Assembly (NCBI GenBank): GCA_947626615.1
Contig: CANQSW010000010.1
Coordinates: forward strand, 1-20,210
Direction: 5' to 3'
Length of the DNA: 20,210 bases
From: an uncultured Peptococcaceae bacterium
GTDB taxonomy: Bacteria > Bacillota > Dehalobacteriia > UBA4068 > UBA4997
The position numbers were made by a program, and so were the translations under genes. This document shows, one piece after another, positions 7,251 to 14,013 of the stretch. The notes under the pieces were generated by a model that saw only the letters and a list, made by a program, of their open reading frames with translations, did not search any database and was not told the DNA's origin. Positions within the stretch are counted from its first letter, which is position 1, and every line of letters starts with the position of its first letter.

Positions 7251-7982
7251 ATGAAAAAATTATGGCGAAATGGCAGCATGACGGCGATACTGACGCTGGC
7301 TCTGGCCTTGCTCTTTGGCGGCACGGCGCTCGCCTACTCTTACCCCTACCCCCAGACGGAAAACTGGTGGAACTACGGCTGGTATTACGGCGGGCAGAAC
7401 GACGCCGCCGCCAAGCCCAGCGTCAACACGCAGAGCAACGACGACTTCTGGCAGGAGATCATGGCCAAGATCGGCGGCGGCGAAAAACAGGCGGCAGCCG
7501 CGCCCACCCAGCCCAACGCCGGCACGACTAAGCCCGCACAGCCCGGCAGCAACACGACTGCAAACGGCAGCGGCAGCGCGGCCAAGCCGGGGACGAACGA
7601 CGACGCCAACAGCTCCTACGTCGAGCAGGTGGCCAAGCTGGTGAACCAGGAGCGCGCCAAAAACGGCCTCTCCCAGCTGACGCTGGACAGCCAGCTTTGC
7701 GCCGCGGCGGAAGTTCGCGCCAGAGAGGCCGCGCAGAGCTTCTCGCACACCCGGCCGAACGGCTCCTCCTGCTTTACGGCGCTGCGGGAGGCTGGTATCA
7801 GCTATCGGGGCGCAGGTGAAAACATCGCCTACGGCCAGCGCACGCCGGCAGCCGTTATGCAGGATTGGCTGAATTCCCCCGGACATCGCGCCAACATACT
7901 GAAGGCCAGCTACACAAAGATCGGCGTGGGCTACGTCGTGATCGGCGGCGTGCCGTATTGGTCGCAGTTCTTTACGTATTGA
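7251..7982 (+). CDS. Secreted CAP/SCP-domain protein (YkwD-like)
   Basis: 243 residues. A Sec signal peptide (charged MKKLWRNG, hydrophobic core 11-24, predicted cleavage after GTALA at residue 28) is followed by an aromatic-rich stretch with several Tyr and Trp (29-48), then a low-complexity Ala/Pro/Thr/Gly/Asn linker (about 78-120), then a CAP domain (about 123-243). CAP hallmarks are LVNQERAKNGL, HTRPNG (H166), GENIA (189-193), WLNSPGHRANIL (H212) and a C-terminal IGVGYV followed by PYWSQFF. The domain is widespread in Bacillota, often in proteins upregulated around sporulation, but its biochemical role in bacteria is not settled. ATG 7251 has AAAGGAG 8 nt upstream; an upstream extension of the open frame would destroy the signal peptide. 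It is a single-gene unit with its own terminator. Confidence 0.9.
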   Translation: MKKLWRNGSMTAILTLALALLFGGTALAYSYPYPQTENWWNYGWYYGGQNDAAAKPSVNTQSNDDFWQEIMAKIGGGEKQAAAAPTQPNAGTTKPAQPGSNTTANGSGSAAKPGTNDDANSSYVEQVAKLVNQERAKNGLSQLTLDSQLCAAAEVRAREAAQSFSHTRPNGSSCFTALREAGISYRGAGENIAYGQRTPAAVMQDWLNSPGHRANILKASYTKIGVGYVVIGGVPYWSQFFTY

Positions 7983-8027
7983 AACGGCGTTTTGTGATAG
8001 CTTCATTTTCTTTCTCTTTCAGCCAAA

Positions 8028-8060
8028 GGGGGTCTGCCGCGCGCAGGCCCCCGCTTTTTT
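8028..8060 (+). terminator. Intrinsic terminator after the CAP-domain gene
   Basis: GGGGGTCTGC (8028-8037) pairs with GCAGGCCCCC (8043-8052), with one G-U pair, around a CGCGC loop, and is followed by GCTTTTTT. Confidence 0.92.
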
Positions 8061-8124
8061 GGCCTGTTAGCGGTTATTTTTATATGCCGGCCGCGAATAT
8101 TTTTGAAATCATACCACAGGGGAG

Positions 8125-8153
8125 TTGACTTGCGCCGAAAAATAATGTATAAT
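8125..8153 (+). promoter_or_regulatory. Sigma-A promoter of the amino acid ABC transporter operon
   Basis: TTGACT (8125-8130) and TATAAT (8148-8153) are separated by exactly 17 nt. Transcription should begin near 8160, giving an unusually long leader of about 138 nt before the glnQ start. Confidence 0.88.
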
Positions 8154-8173
8154 ATCTTTATCGTGTTAATAAA

Positions 8174-8279
8174 GTGAATCAGGTGGCGGACGATTCTTTC
8201 TCCGTAGAGAACAATGGCGTTCTCGTCCTACGAAGCTAGATTCGTTGCGCCCTTTTTCTTTATACTGCCGAAAAACGGC
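8174..8279 (+). ncRNA. Structured 5' leader of the transporter operon, candidate cis-regulatory RNA
   Basis: Several pairings fill the leader. GAATC (8176-8180) can pair either with GATTC at 8192-8196 or with GATTC at 8239-8243, two mutually exclusive folds. The second would close an enclosing stem around a central hairpin, GAGAAC (8207-8212) with GTTCTC (8219-8224), extended by CGTA (8203-8206) with TACG (8229-8232) across a bulged GTCC. That bulge can pair with GGAC (8188-8191), a possible pseudoknot. A last hairpin, GCCG-AAAAA-CGGC (8267-8279), ends 5 nt before the ribosome site. I could not match this to a riboswitch class I know. The pairings are seen by eye; function is inference. Confidence 0.4.
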
Positions 8280-8297
8280 GGCAAGGAGGTCATAGCC

Positions 8298-9020
8298 TTG
8301 ATCAAGCTGGTAAACGTAAATAAATCATTTGGCAATCTGCACGTCTTAAAAGACGTCAATTTGGAGGTGGCCGAGGGCGAGAAGCTCGTCATCATCGGCC
8401 CGTCCGGCAGCGGCAAAAGCACGACGGTGCGCTGCATGAATTTTCTGGAAGAGCCTACCTCCGGCGAGGTCTACATAAACGGCACGCAGCTGACGCATAA
8501 AAACAAGATTGAGATCATCAGGAATTCCACGGCGATGGTGTTCCAGCAGTTCAATCTGTATCCGCACAAGACCGTGCTGCAGAACCTGACGCTGGCCCCT
8601 ATCAAGCTGCAAAAGGTGCCGAAAGCCGAGGCCGAGGAGCTGGCCTATAAATATCTGGATATCGTGGGCCTGCGCGAAAAGGCCGGCGTTTATCCCTCCA
8701 CCCTCTCCGGCGGCCAGCAGCAGCGCGTGGCCATTGCCCGGGCGCTCTGCTCCCGCGCCAAGATCATTTTGTTCGACGAGCCGACCTCCGCGCTCGACCC
8801 TGAGACCGTGCAGGAAGTTCTCGACGTTATGATCAAGCTTTCGCAGGAGAACATCACAATGGTGGTGGTGACGCACGAAATGGGCTTTGCCCGCCAGGTG
8901 GCGGATCGCGTCATCTTCATGGACGACGGGCGAATTTTGGAGGAAGGCACGCCGGAGCATTTCTTCGAGAACCCGACGCACGAGCGCACCAAAGCCTTCC
9001 TGAGCAAGATATTGAAATAA
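8298..9020 (+). CDS. glnQ: Polar amino acid ABC transporter ATP-binding protein (GlnQ type)
   Basis: 240 residues, the standard length of GlnQ/HisP-type ATPases. Motifs in order: Walker A GPSGSGKST (34-42), Q-loop FQQFNLYPHKT (82-92), signature LSGGQQQR (136-143), Walker B IILFDE (156-161), D-loop SALD (164-167) and switch His193 in VVVTHEMGFA. It powers import through the two permeases encoded downstream. The start is TTG 8298-8300, because GGAGG (8285-8289) lies 8 nt upstream and the family begins at this point (MIKLVNVNKSFG); a longer frame from an upstream ATG adds 28 residues with no family match and covers the structured leader. Gene order ATPase, binding protein, permease, permease matches B. 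subtilis glnQHMP and Corynebacterium gluABCD, so the substrate may be glutamine or glutamate. Confidence 0.93.
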   Translation: MIKLVNVNKSFGNLHVLKDVNLEVAEGEKLVIIGPSGSGKSTTVRCMNFLEEPTSGEVYINGTQLTHKNKIEIIRNSTAMVFQQFNLYPHKTVLQNLTLAPIKLQKVPKAEAEELAYKYLDIVGLREKAGVYPSTLSGGQQQRVAIARALCSRAKIILFDEPTSALDPETVQEVLDVMIKLSQENITMVVVTHEMGFARQVADRVIFMDDGRILEEGTPEHFFENPTHERTKAFLSKILK

Positions 9021-9092
9021 ACCCAAAACCGCTTGTAACGGCTGTGGCCGTGCAGGAATATATTTTAACTTTTGGAAAGGGGAAAGAAAGTT

Positions 9093-9911
9093 ATGAAAAA
9101 ATTGTTAGCTCTGCTCTTATCCGTGACCATGCTGTTTGCCTTGGCTGCCTGCGGCGGCGGCGACGACTCGGCCTCGACCGGGCGTACGCCTGGCGATATC
9201 GCCGCCGACGGCGTGCTGAAAGTTGGCGTTAAGACCGACGTTCCCGGCTTCGGCCTGCTGGACACCGTCGACAACACCTACTCCGGCATTGAGATCGATC
9301 TGTCCTACAAGATCGCCGAAGAACTGGGCATCGACAAAGTTGAATTCACGCCTGTTACCGCCGCCACCCGCGGCCAGCTGCTGGATTCCGGCGACATCGA
9401 CATGGTAGCCGCCACCTTCACTATCACCGACGAACGTAAACAGAGCTGGAACTTCACCACTCCGTACTACATCGACGCAGTTTCTCTGCTGGTGAAGAAG
9501 GACAGCGGTATTGAAGGTATTGCCGACCTGGCCGACAAAGTGATCGGCGTATCCACCGGCTCCACCTCCATGCAGGCTCTGATCGCCGCCGCGGCCGATC
9601 AGGAAGTTACCCTGACCGACGACAACTTCTCCGAATTCGCTACTTATCCGGAGATCAAGGCCGCTCTGGACTCCGGCCGTGTTGACGCCTTCTGCGTCGA
9701 CGGCTCTATCCTGGCCGGCTACGTTGACGACACCAACCATATTCTGGAGAGCGTCCGCTTCTCCCCGCAGGAATATGGTCTTGCCACCAAGAAGGACAAC
9801 ACCGAGTGGGCCGAATATCTGGAAAATCTGATCACCGGCTGGCTGGAAGACGGCACTATCGCTCAGATCGTTGCTGATAACGGCGTAGTCGCTTCTTTTG
9901 AAGCTGAATAA
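9093..9911 (+). CDS. glnH: Amino acid ABC transporter substrate-binding lipoprotein (GlnH/GluB type)
   Basis: 272 residues. The signal peptide MKKLLALLLSVTMLFALAAC ends in a lipobox LAAC with the lipidated cysteine at residue 20, so the mature protein is tethered to the outer face of the membrane. The rest is a family 3 solute-binding domain: LKVGVKTDVPGFG, GIEIDLSYKIAEELG, then AATFTITDERKQSWNFTTPYY, whose Arg normally holds the ligand carboxylate, and later GVSTGSTSMQAL and DSGRVDAFCVDGSIL, whose Asp normally binds the amino group. ATG 9093 is preceded by AAAGGGG with about 10 nt spacing. It begins 72 nt after glnQ. The exact amino acid bound cannot be read from sequence alone. Confidence 0.92.
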   Translation: MKKLLALLLSVTMLFALAACGGGDDSASTGRTPGDIAADGVLKVGVKTDVPGFGLLDTVDNTYSGIEIDLSYKIAEELGIDKVEFTPVTAATRGQLLDSGDIDMVAATFTITDERKQSWNFTTPYYIDAVSLLVKKDSGIEGIADLADKVIGVSTGSTSMQALIAAAADQEVTLTDDNFSEFATYPEIKAALDSGRVDAFCVDGSILAGYVDDTNHILESVRFSPQEYGLATKKDNTEWAEYLENLITGWLEDGTIAQIVADNGVVASFEAE

Positions 9912-9923
9912 TTTATCAAATAT

Positions 9924-9998
9924 CGAAGCGGGAGGTTCGCCTCCCCTTCGTCAGCAGCGCCCCGGCCAAGCCCCGGACGCTGCTGACGGAGCTTTTAT
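9924..9998 (+). terminator. Tandem hairpins between glnH and the permease genes, probable attenuator or mRNA stabiliser
   Basis: The first hairpin is GGGAGG (9930-9935), TTCG loop, CCTCCC (9940-9945), extended by CGAAG with CTTCG around one bulged C. The second pairs CGTCAGCAGCG (9949-9959) perfectly with CGCTGCTGACG (9978-9988) and is followed by only GAGCTTTTATCC. The two stems share two bases, so they compete at the base. The weak T-run suggests partial read-through, which would make the binding lipoprotein more abundant than the permeases. Confidence 0.65.
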
Positions 9999-10037
9999 CC
10001 TACCTCAGACGCGGCTCATCAAGGAGGTAAGCGTTTA

Positions 10038-10760
10038 ATGATAAAACAGATATCGGAACTTTGGCGCTGGCAGGTGCTGTGGGCGGATTGGCCCAAATTT
10101 GCCGTGGCCTTTTTGAAGACGCTGGAGATCGCCTTTTTCGCTCTGGCGCTGGCTCTCTGCCTCGGCGTTATCTTCGGCCTGATGTCCACCTCGCATAACC
10201 GGCTGCTGCGCGGTATTGCCCGCGTGTACGTGGAATTTTTCCAGAACACGCCGCTGGCCATTCAGGTATTCTTCGTCTTTTTCGCCCTGCCCTATGCCGG
10301 CATCACCTTATCCAAGGTGACTATCGGCATACTCTGCGTGGGCACGTATACCGGCGCTTATATGTCCGAGGCGGTGCGAGCCGGCATCGGCAGTATCCCG
10401 AAAGGCCAGTTTGAGGCGGCGCAAAGCCAGGGCTTCACCTACATACAGACGATGGCTCTCATTATCCTGCCGCAGACGATCAAGATCATTCTGCCGCCGA
10501 TGGTCAACCAGATGGTGAACCTGGTGAAAAATACCTCTATCGTCACGATGATCGCCGGCGGCGACCTGATGTATCGCGCCAACGCGTTTGCCACCAACGG
10601 CACGATGAGCTACGGCCCGTCGTATCTGGTGTGCGGCATTTTGTATTTTATCCTCTGCTTCCCGCTCACCCGCTGGGCGCGCCGCTATGAGGATCGCCTG
10701 AAGCAGCGCGACGTGCAGACCAATCTGGAAATCGAAAAGATGGAGGAGGAATTAGTATGA
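10038..10760 (+). CDS. glnM: Amino acid ABC transporter permease 1 (GlnM/GluC-like)
   Basis: 240 residues with about five membrane segments, the usual size for the HisM/HisQ group of permeases. The conserved coupling loop for the ATPase is visible as SEAVRAGIGSIPKGQFEAAQSQGFT, followed by IILPQTIKIILPPMVNQMVNLVKNTSIV, both hallmarks of the family. ATG 10038 has GGAGG 10 nt upstream. The gene ends in an ATGA overlap with the next permease, indicating translational coupling of the two halves of a probable heterodimer. The long charged C-terminal tail (RRYEDRLKQRDV onward) is cytoplasmic. The symbol follows gene order by analogy with B. subtilis. Confidence 0.9.
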   Translation: MIKQISELWRWQVLWADWPKFAVAFLKTLEIAFFALALALCLGVIFGLMSTSHNRLLRGIARVYVEFFQNTPLAIQVFFVFFALPYAGITLSKVTIGILCVGTYTGAYMSEAVRAGIGSIPKGQFEAAQSQGFTYIQTMALIILPQTIKIILPPMVNQMVNLVKNTSIVTMIAGGDLMYRANAFATNGTMSYGPSYLVCGILYFILCFPLTRWARRYEDRLKQRDVQTNLEIEKMEEELV

Positions 10761-11449
10761 CAGCATTTGCTTCGATCTTCACCTCCGCCAATCTGCGGTA
10801 TATTATGATCGGCTTCGGCATGACGATCAAGATCGCTGCCGTCAGTATCCTGCTTTCGATCATCATCGGCACGGTGCTGGGGCTTATCCGCAACTACGAC
10901 AAATTTATCCTGAAGTATATCACCGGCTTTTATATCGAAGTTTTCCGCAACACGCCGAACCTGCTGTGGGTGTTCGTCTGCTACATCGCGGCGCCGTTCA
11001 ATTCGGTCTTTCAGCGCGTCTGCTGCGCTTACGTGCTGTTCACCTCGGCCATGATGGCGGAGATCGTGCGCGGCGGCCTGAACTCGATACCCAAGGGCCA
11101 ATTCGAGGCGGCCGCCAGCCAGGGCTTCACGTTTATCGGCACGCTCTGGTACATCGTTATCCCGCAGTGCTTCCGCCGCATCATCCCCACGATGATGAGC
11201 CAGGTCATCACCGTGATCAAAGACACCTCGTTCTGCGCGCAGGTGGCCGTGGGCGAGCTGCTGTTCAACACCAAGGATTTGATGTCTAAGCTCTACACCT
11301 ACACCGGCCACCCCATCACGTTTGGCGAGATGTGCCTGCTGTTCGGCTTCGCCGCCTTCCTCTACTTCATTTTGAACTTCACCCTCTCCTGCATCATGCG
11401 CTATCTGCAGCATCACCAGGAGCGCGGGCAAGGCGTGGGCCAGAACTAA
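10757..11449 (+). CDS. glnP: Amino acid ABC transporter permease 2 (GlnP/GluD-like)
   Basis: 230 residues, about five membrane segments. It shares the family pattern with its neighbour: YIEVFRNTPNLLWVFV near the centre, then the EAA loop AEIVRGGLNSIPKGQFEAAASQGFT and VIPQCFRRIIPTMMSQVITVIKDTSFC. ATG 10757 overlaps the stop of the preceding permease gene by four bases, and GGAGG inside that gene serves as ribosome site. It is the last gene of the operon, with a terminator 18 nt downstream. The two permeases are clearly different from each other, consistent with a heterodimeric channel rather than a recent duplication. Confidence 0.9.
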   Translation: MTAFASIFTSANLRYIMIGFGMTIKIAAVSILLSIIIGTVLGLIRNYDKFILKYITGFYIEVFRNTPNLLWVFVCYIAAPFNSVFQRVCCAYVLFTSAMMAEIVRGGLNSIPKGQFEAAASQGFTFIGTLWYIVIPQCFRRIIPTMMSQVITVIKDTSFCAQVAVGELLFNTKDLMSKLYTYTGHPITFGEMCLLFGFAAFLYFILNFTLSCIMRYLQHHQERGQGVGQN

Positions 11450-11466
11450 AAACCTTTGCAACAGAA

Positions 11467-11496
11467 AAAGCACCCGAAAAACGGGTGCTTTCTTTT
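11467..11496. terminator. Bidirectional terminator between glnP and gdhA
   Basis: A perfect 10-bp stem AAAGCACCCG (11467-11476) with CGGGTGCTTT (11482-11491) around AAAAA is followed by CTTTT on the plus strand, and by T-rich sequence (rc of 11463-11469) on the minus strand. It sits between the stop codons of two convergent genes. Confidence 0.92.
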
Positions 11497-11511
11497 ATGC
11501 TTTTTACGGTA

Positions 11512-12815
11512 TCAGCAAATGCCCTGGGCCAGCATGGCCGCGGCGATCTTCTCGAAGCCGGCGATGTTTGCGCCCAAAACAAAGTTATCCGGGCTGCCGT
11601 AGCGGCTGGCCGCATCGGCCGTCTTTTGGTAGATGCCGGTCATGATGCTTTGCAGCCGCCGGTCGACCTCATCGAAAGTCCAAGCGAGCCGGGCGCTGTT
11701 TTGGGCCATTTCCAGCGCGGAAGTAGCGACGCCGCCGGCGTTGGCCGCCTTGCCCGGCATGAACACGATGCCCTTGGCTAGAGCATAATCCGTCGCCTCG
11801 CGAGTGGTGGGCATATTAGCGCCCTCCGCCACCACGCGGCAGCCGTTGGCGTGCAGCGTCTGCATGTCCTCCAGGTCCAGCTCGTTCTGCGTGGCGCAGG
11901 GCAGCGCGATCTCGCAGGGGATCGTCCAGATACTTTTGCCCTCCACGTATTCGGCGTGGCTGATTCTCTCCGCATACTCGCGGATACGACCGCGGCGCAC
12001 CTCTTTGATCTCTTTCACCACGTTGATGTCGATGCCCTGCGGGTCATAAACGTCAGGCCCTTGGCCTCGGCCTTGGCCGCCGCGTAAATGGCCACGTTGC
12101 CGCTGCCGGAGATGACGGCGCACTTGCCCGCCAGCTGCTCGCCGCGGTGACGCAGCAGCTCCTCCAGCATATAGATGAGGCCAAAGCCGGTGGCCTCCGT
12201 GCGCACCAGCGAGCCGCCGAACGTGAGCCCCTTGCCCGTCAGCACGCCCTCGTAAAGCCCGGTCAGCCGCTTATACTGGCCGTAAAGATAGCCGATCTCG
12301 CGCCCGCCCACGCCGATATCGCCGGCGGGAACGTCGCAGTCCGCCCCGATATATTTGTACAGCTCGGTCATAAAGCTCTGGCAGAACGTCATCACCTCGC
12401 GGTCTGACTTGCCCTTCGGGTCAAAATCCGAGCCGCCCTTCGCGCCGCCGATCGGCAGCCCCGTCAGCGAGTTTTTGAATATCTGCTCGAAGCCGAGAAA
12501 CTTCAAAATACTCTGGTTCACCGAAGGGTGAAAGCGCAGGCCGCCCTTATACGGCCCGATGGCGCTGCTAAACTGGATACGGTAGCCGCGGTTGACGTGC
12601 ACGGCGTTGTTATCGTCCACCCAGGGCACGCGGAAGCTGACGGCGCGCTCCGGCTCGACCAAACGCTCCAGCAGCGCGGCCTCGCGGTATTTGGCCTCGT
12701 TGGCTGCAATGGCCGGCTCTATCGAATCCAACACCTCTTTGACGGCCTGGCAAAACTCCGGCTCATGCGGATTCTTCGCCGTGACCCTCTGATAAATTTC
12801 CTGCGTATAAGACAT
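11512..12815 (-). pseudogene. gdhA: Glutamate dehydrogenase, disrupted by an internal frameshifting deletion
   Basis: The first frame (from ATG 12813-12815, with GAGAGG upstream) gives the substrate half: IGPYKGGLRFHPSVN, PIGGAKGGSDFDPKG, the catalytic stretch ADCDVPAGDIGVGGREIGYLYG, and the dinucleotide fold VISGSGNVAIYAAAKAEAKG. It then leaves frame near 12055 and stops soon after. A second frame continues exactly where expected downstream, with VYDPQGID, PCATQNELD, VAEGANMPTT and PGKAANAGGVATSALEMAQN, to the stop at 11512. Against the E. coli GdhA pattern about 10-11 residues are missing at the junction, fitting a loss of about 31 nt. The lost strand and loop (SDSSG-like) contact the cofactor ribose. 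Apart from this the two frames add up to the normal length of about 445 residues. The rest shows no decay, so this is either a very recent mutation or an assembly error. Confidence 0.88.
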
Positions 12816-12821
12816 ACTCAC

Positions 12822-13383
12822 ACCTCTCTCATTCTCTTTGTATCATCATGTTGATAAATAAAGATTCGGCAAGGGTTTGGTTTTATCCTGCCTGAGAGGG
12901 AAAAAGTGGCTTGTTTATATTTAAGTATTGTCGGTCATAAAATAGTTAAAAATTGTAATATCAATTGAACCGATATTTAACCACATGCCAAGCCACAGCA
13001 GTATTGAATATGCTCTGAATGTTGATAGAAAACTTCTCTTTGTTATGGTTGATTGATAGAACCAGTGCTGCCAGCGTCAGCTAATTGGCCTAGGTGCAAT
13101 ACGTAAGTCTAGACAGATAGAACTTTTTCAGAAACTTCTGAAAGAAGCCATTCCCAACCTTCTTCACGGGAGTATAGCTCTAGAAGACGCCTTTACTAGC
13201 TTCTTTGACGCCTAGATATTCTTGAAATTGTCGAGATTAGTCTAAGATGAACTCCTTTATATCATCTAATGTATCCATCTGCAAATCATTTCCACAGCTT
13301 GCATGAGAGTGTTCGTTTCTTTCATCATTGACAATATAATGCTGAAATATTCAAATTAGATGTGACATCACCGTCTTTCATTA
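12822..13383. other. AT-rich stretch with no intact gene
   Basis: This 560-bp region is clearly richer in A and T than anything to its left. All six frames are broken often. The longest open run I followed on the minus strand, about 39 codons (12964-13080), is bounded by TAG and TGA, and further open segments upstream in the same frame are separated by stop codons, which could be a decayed gene. I recognise no protein family in it, and see no terminal inverted repeats or target duplications. It must also carry the gdhA promoter near 12830-12880, but no convincing -35/-10 pair stands out. Confidence 0.5.
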
Positions 13384-13998
13384 TCAATTTTCAAGAGGAT
13401 AGACCAATTCTGGTCCCATTCCGAATATTTTGGAAACAAGCCTGAACACATCCACGAAGAAACTTCCCCGTTCCGTAATGACAAATCCCGTCTTCCCGTT
13501 TTCATCTTCTTTTTCCATGATATTACCTGTCACCATCTGCTCATTATAGCGCTTTTCAAACTCGCCAGCCTTGTACATAAAGCCTTCAATAAACTCGCCC
13601 TCCAATTCTTCCGCAGAGATCACACTGTACGGATCCTGATCATTTACCTCGTCCAGATAACTTAGCAAAAAAACGGATATAGACCTCTCCACAGGCACCG
13701 GCCCAACAGAAAAATATCCCAGTGTAAAGCTAAAGAATACCAGCGTCACCACCAGAACATCTTTCCAGTTCAAATCAAGTCTTTTGAATACATTAGCAGC
13801 AACAATCGTCAGCACCATCGCTATAATGCTGCATGCCACGATAAAGATGCATCCACGGTAGAAGAACACACCCTTTCTGTTCAACGCCGGGATATGGAAT
13901 AGGAGAATGAACAGCACCGTGCAAATACAGAAAATCGCCACATACAGCACCATCGTCAAAAGGATCTGCTGCCACTTTTTCATGTTGTTGTTTTTCAT
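13384..13998 (-). CDS. Small membrane protein with charged, possibly winged-helix C-terminus; function unknown
   Basis: 204 residues. Three hydrophobic segments are visible: about 9-36 (LLTMVLYVAIFCICTVLFIL), about 43-68 (after RKGVFFYRG) and about 76-98 (DVLVVTLVFFSFTLGYF). The last 100 residues are soluble and charged. Their order, a helical start (ERSISVFLLSYLDE), another helical stretch (EFEKRYNEQMVTGNI), a turn with DENGKTGF, then VITERGSFFVDVFRLVSKI, resembles the helix-wing-helix layout of winged-helix proteins, but I make no family claim. ATG 13996-13998 is preferred because GGGGG lies 7 nt upstream; the ATG two codons earlier is too close to it. It starts 15 nt after the preceding glycosyltransferase stop, so it belongs to that operon. 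Confidence 0.75.
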   Translation of the reverse strand: MKNNNMKKWQQILLTMVLYVAIFCICTVLFILLFHIPALNRKGVFFYRGCIFIVACSIIAMVLTIVAANVFKRLDLNWKDVLVVTLVFFSFTLGYFSVGPVPVERSISVFLLSYLDEVNDQDPYSVISAEELEGEFIEGFMYKAGEFEKRYNEQMVTGNIMEKEDENGKTGFVITERGSFFVDVFRLVSKIFGMGPELVYPLEN

Positions 13999-14013
13999 AA
14001 CCATGCCCCCGTT

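Noticed and set aside
8214..8297. Longer GlnQ starting at an upstream ATG
   Set aside because: The extra 28 residues match no ABC ATPase and cover the hairpin-rich leader; the TTG at 8298 has a good ribosome site and family-typical N-terminus.
12822..13383. Insertion sequence remnant
   Set aside because: No terminal inverted repeats, target duplication or recognisable transposase motif could be found; kept only as an unassigned AT-rich stretch.
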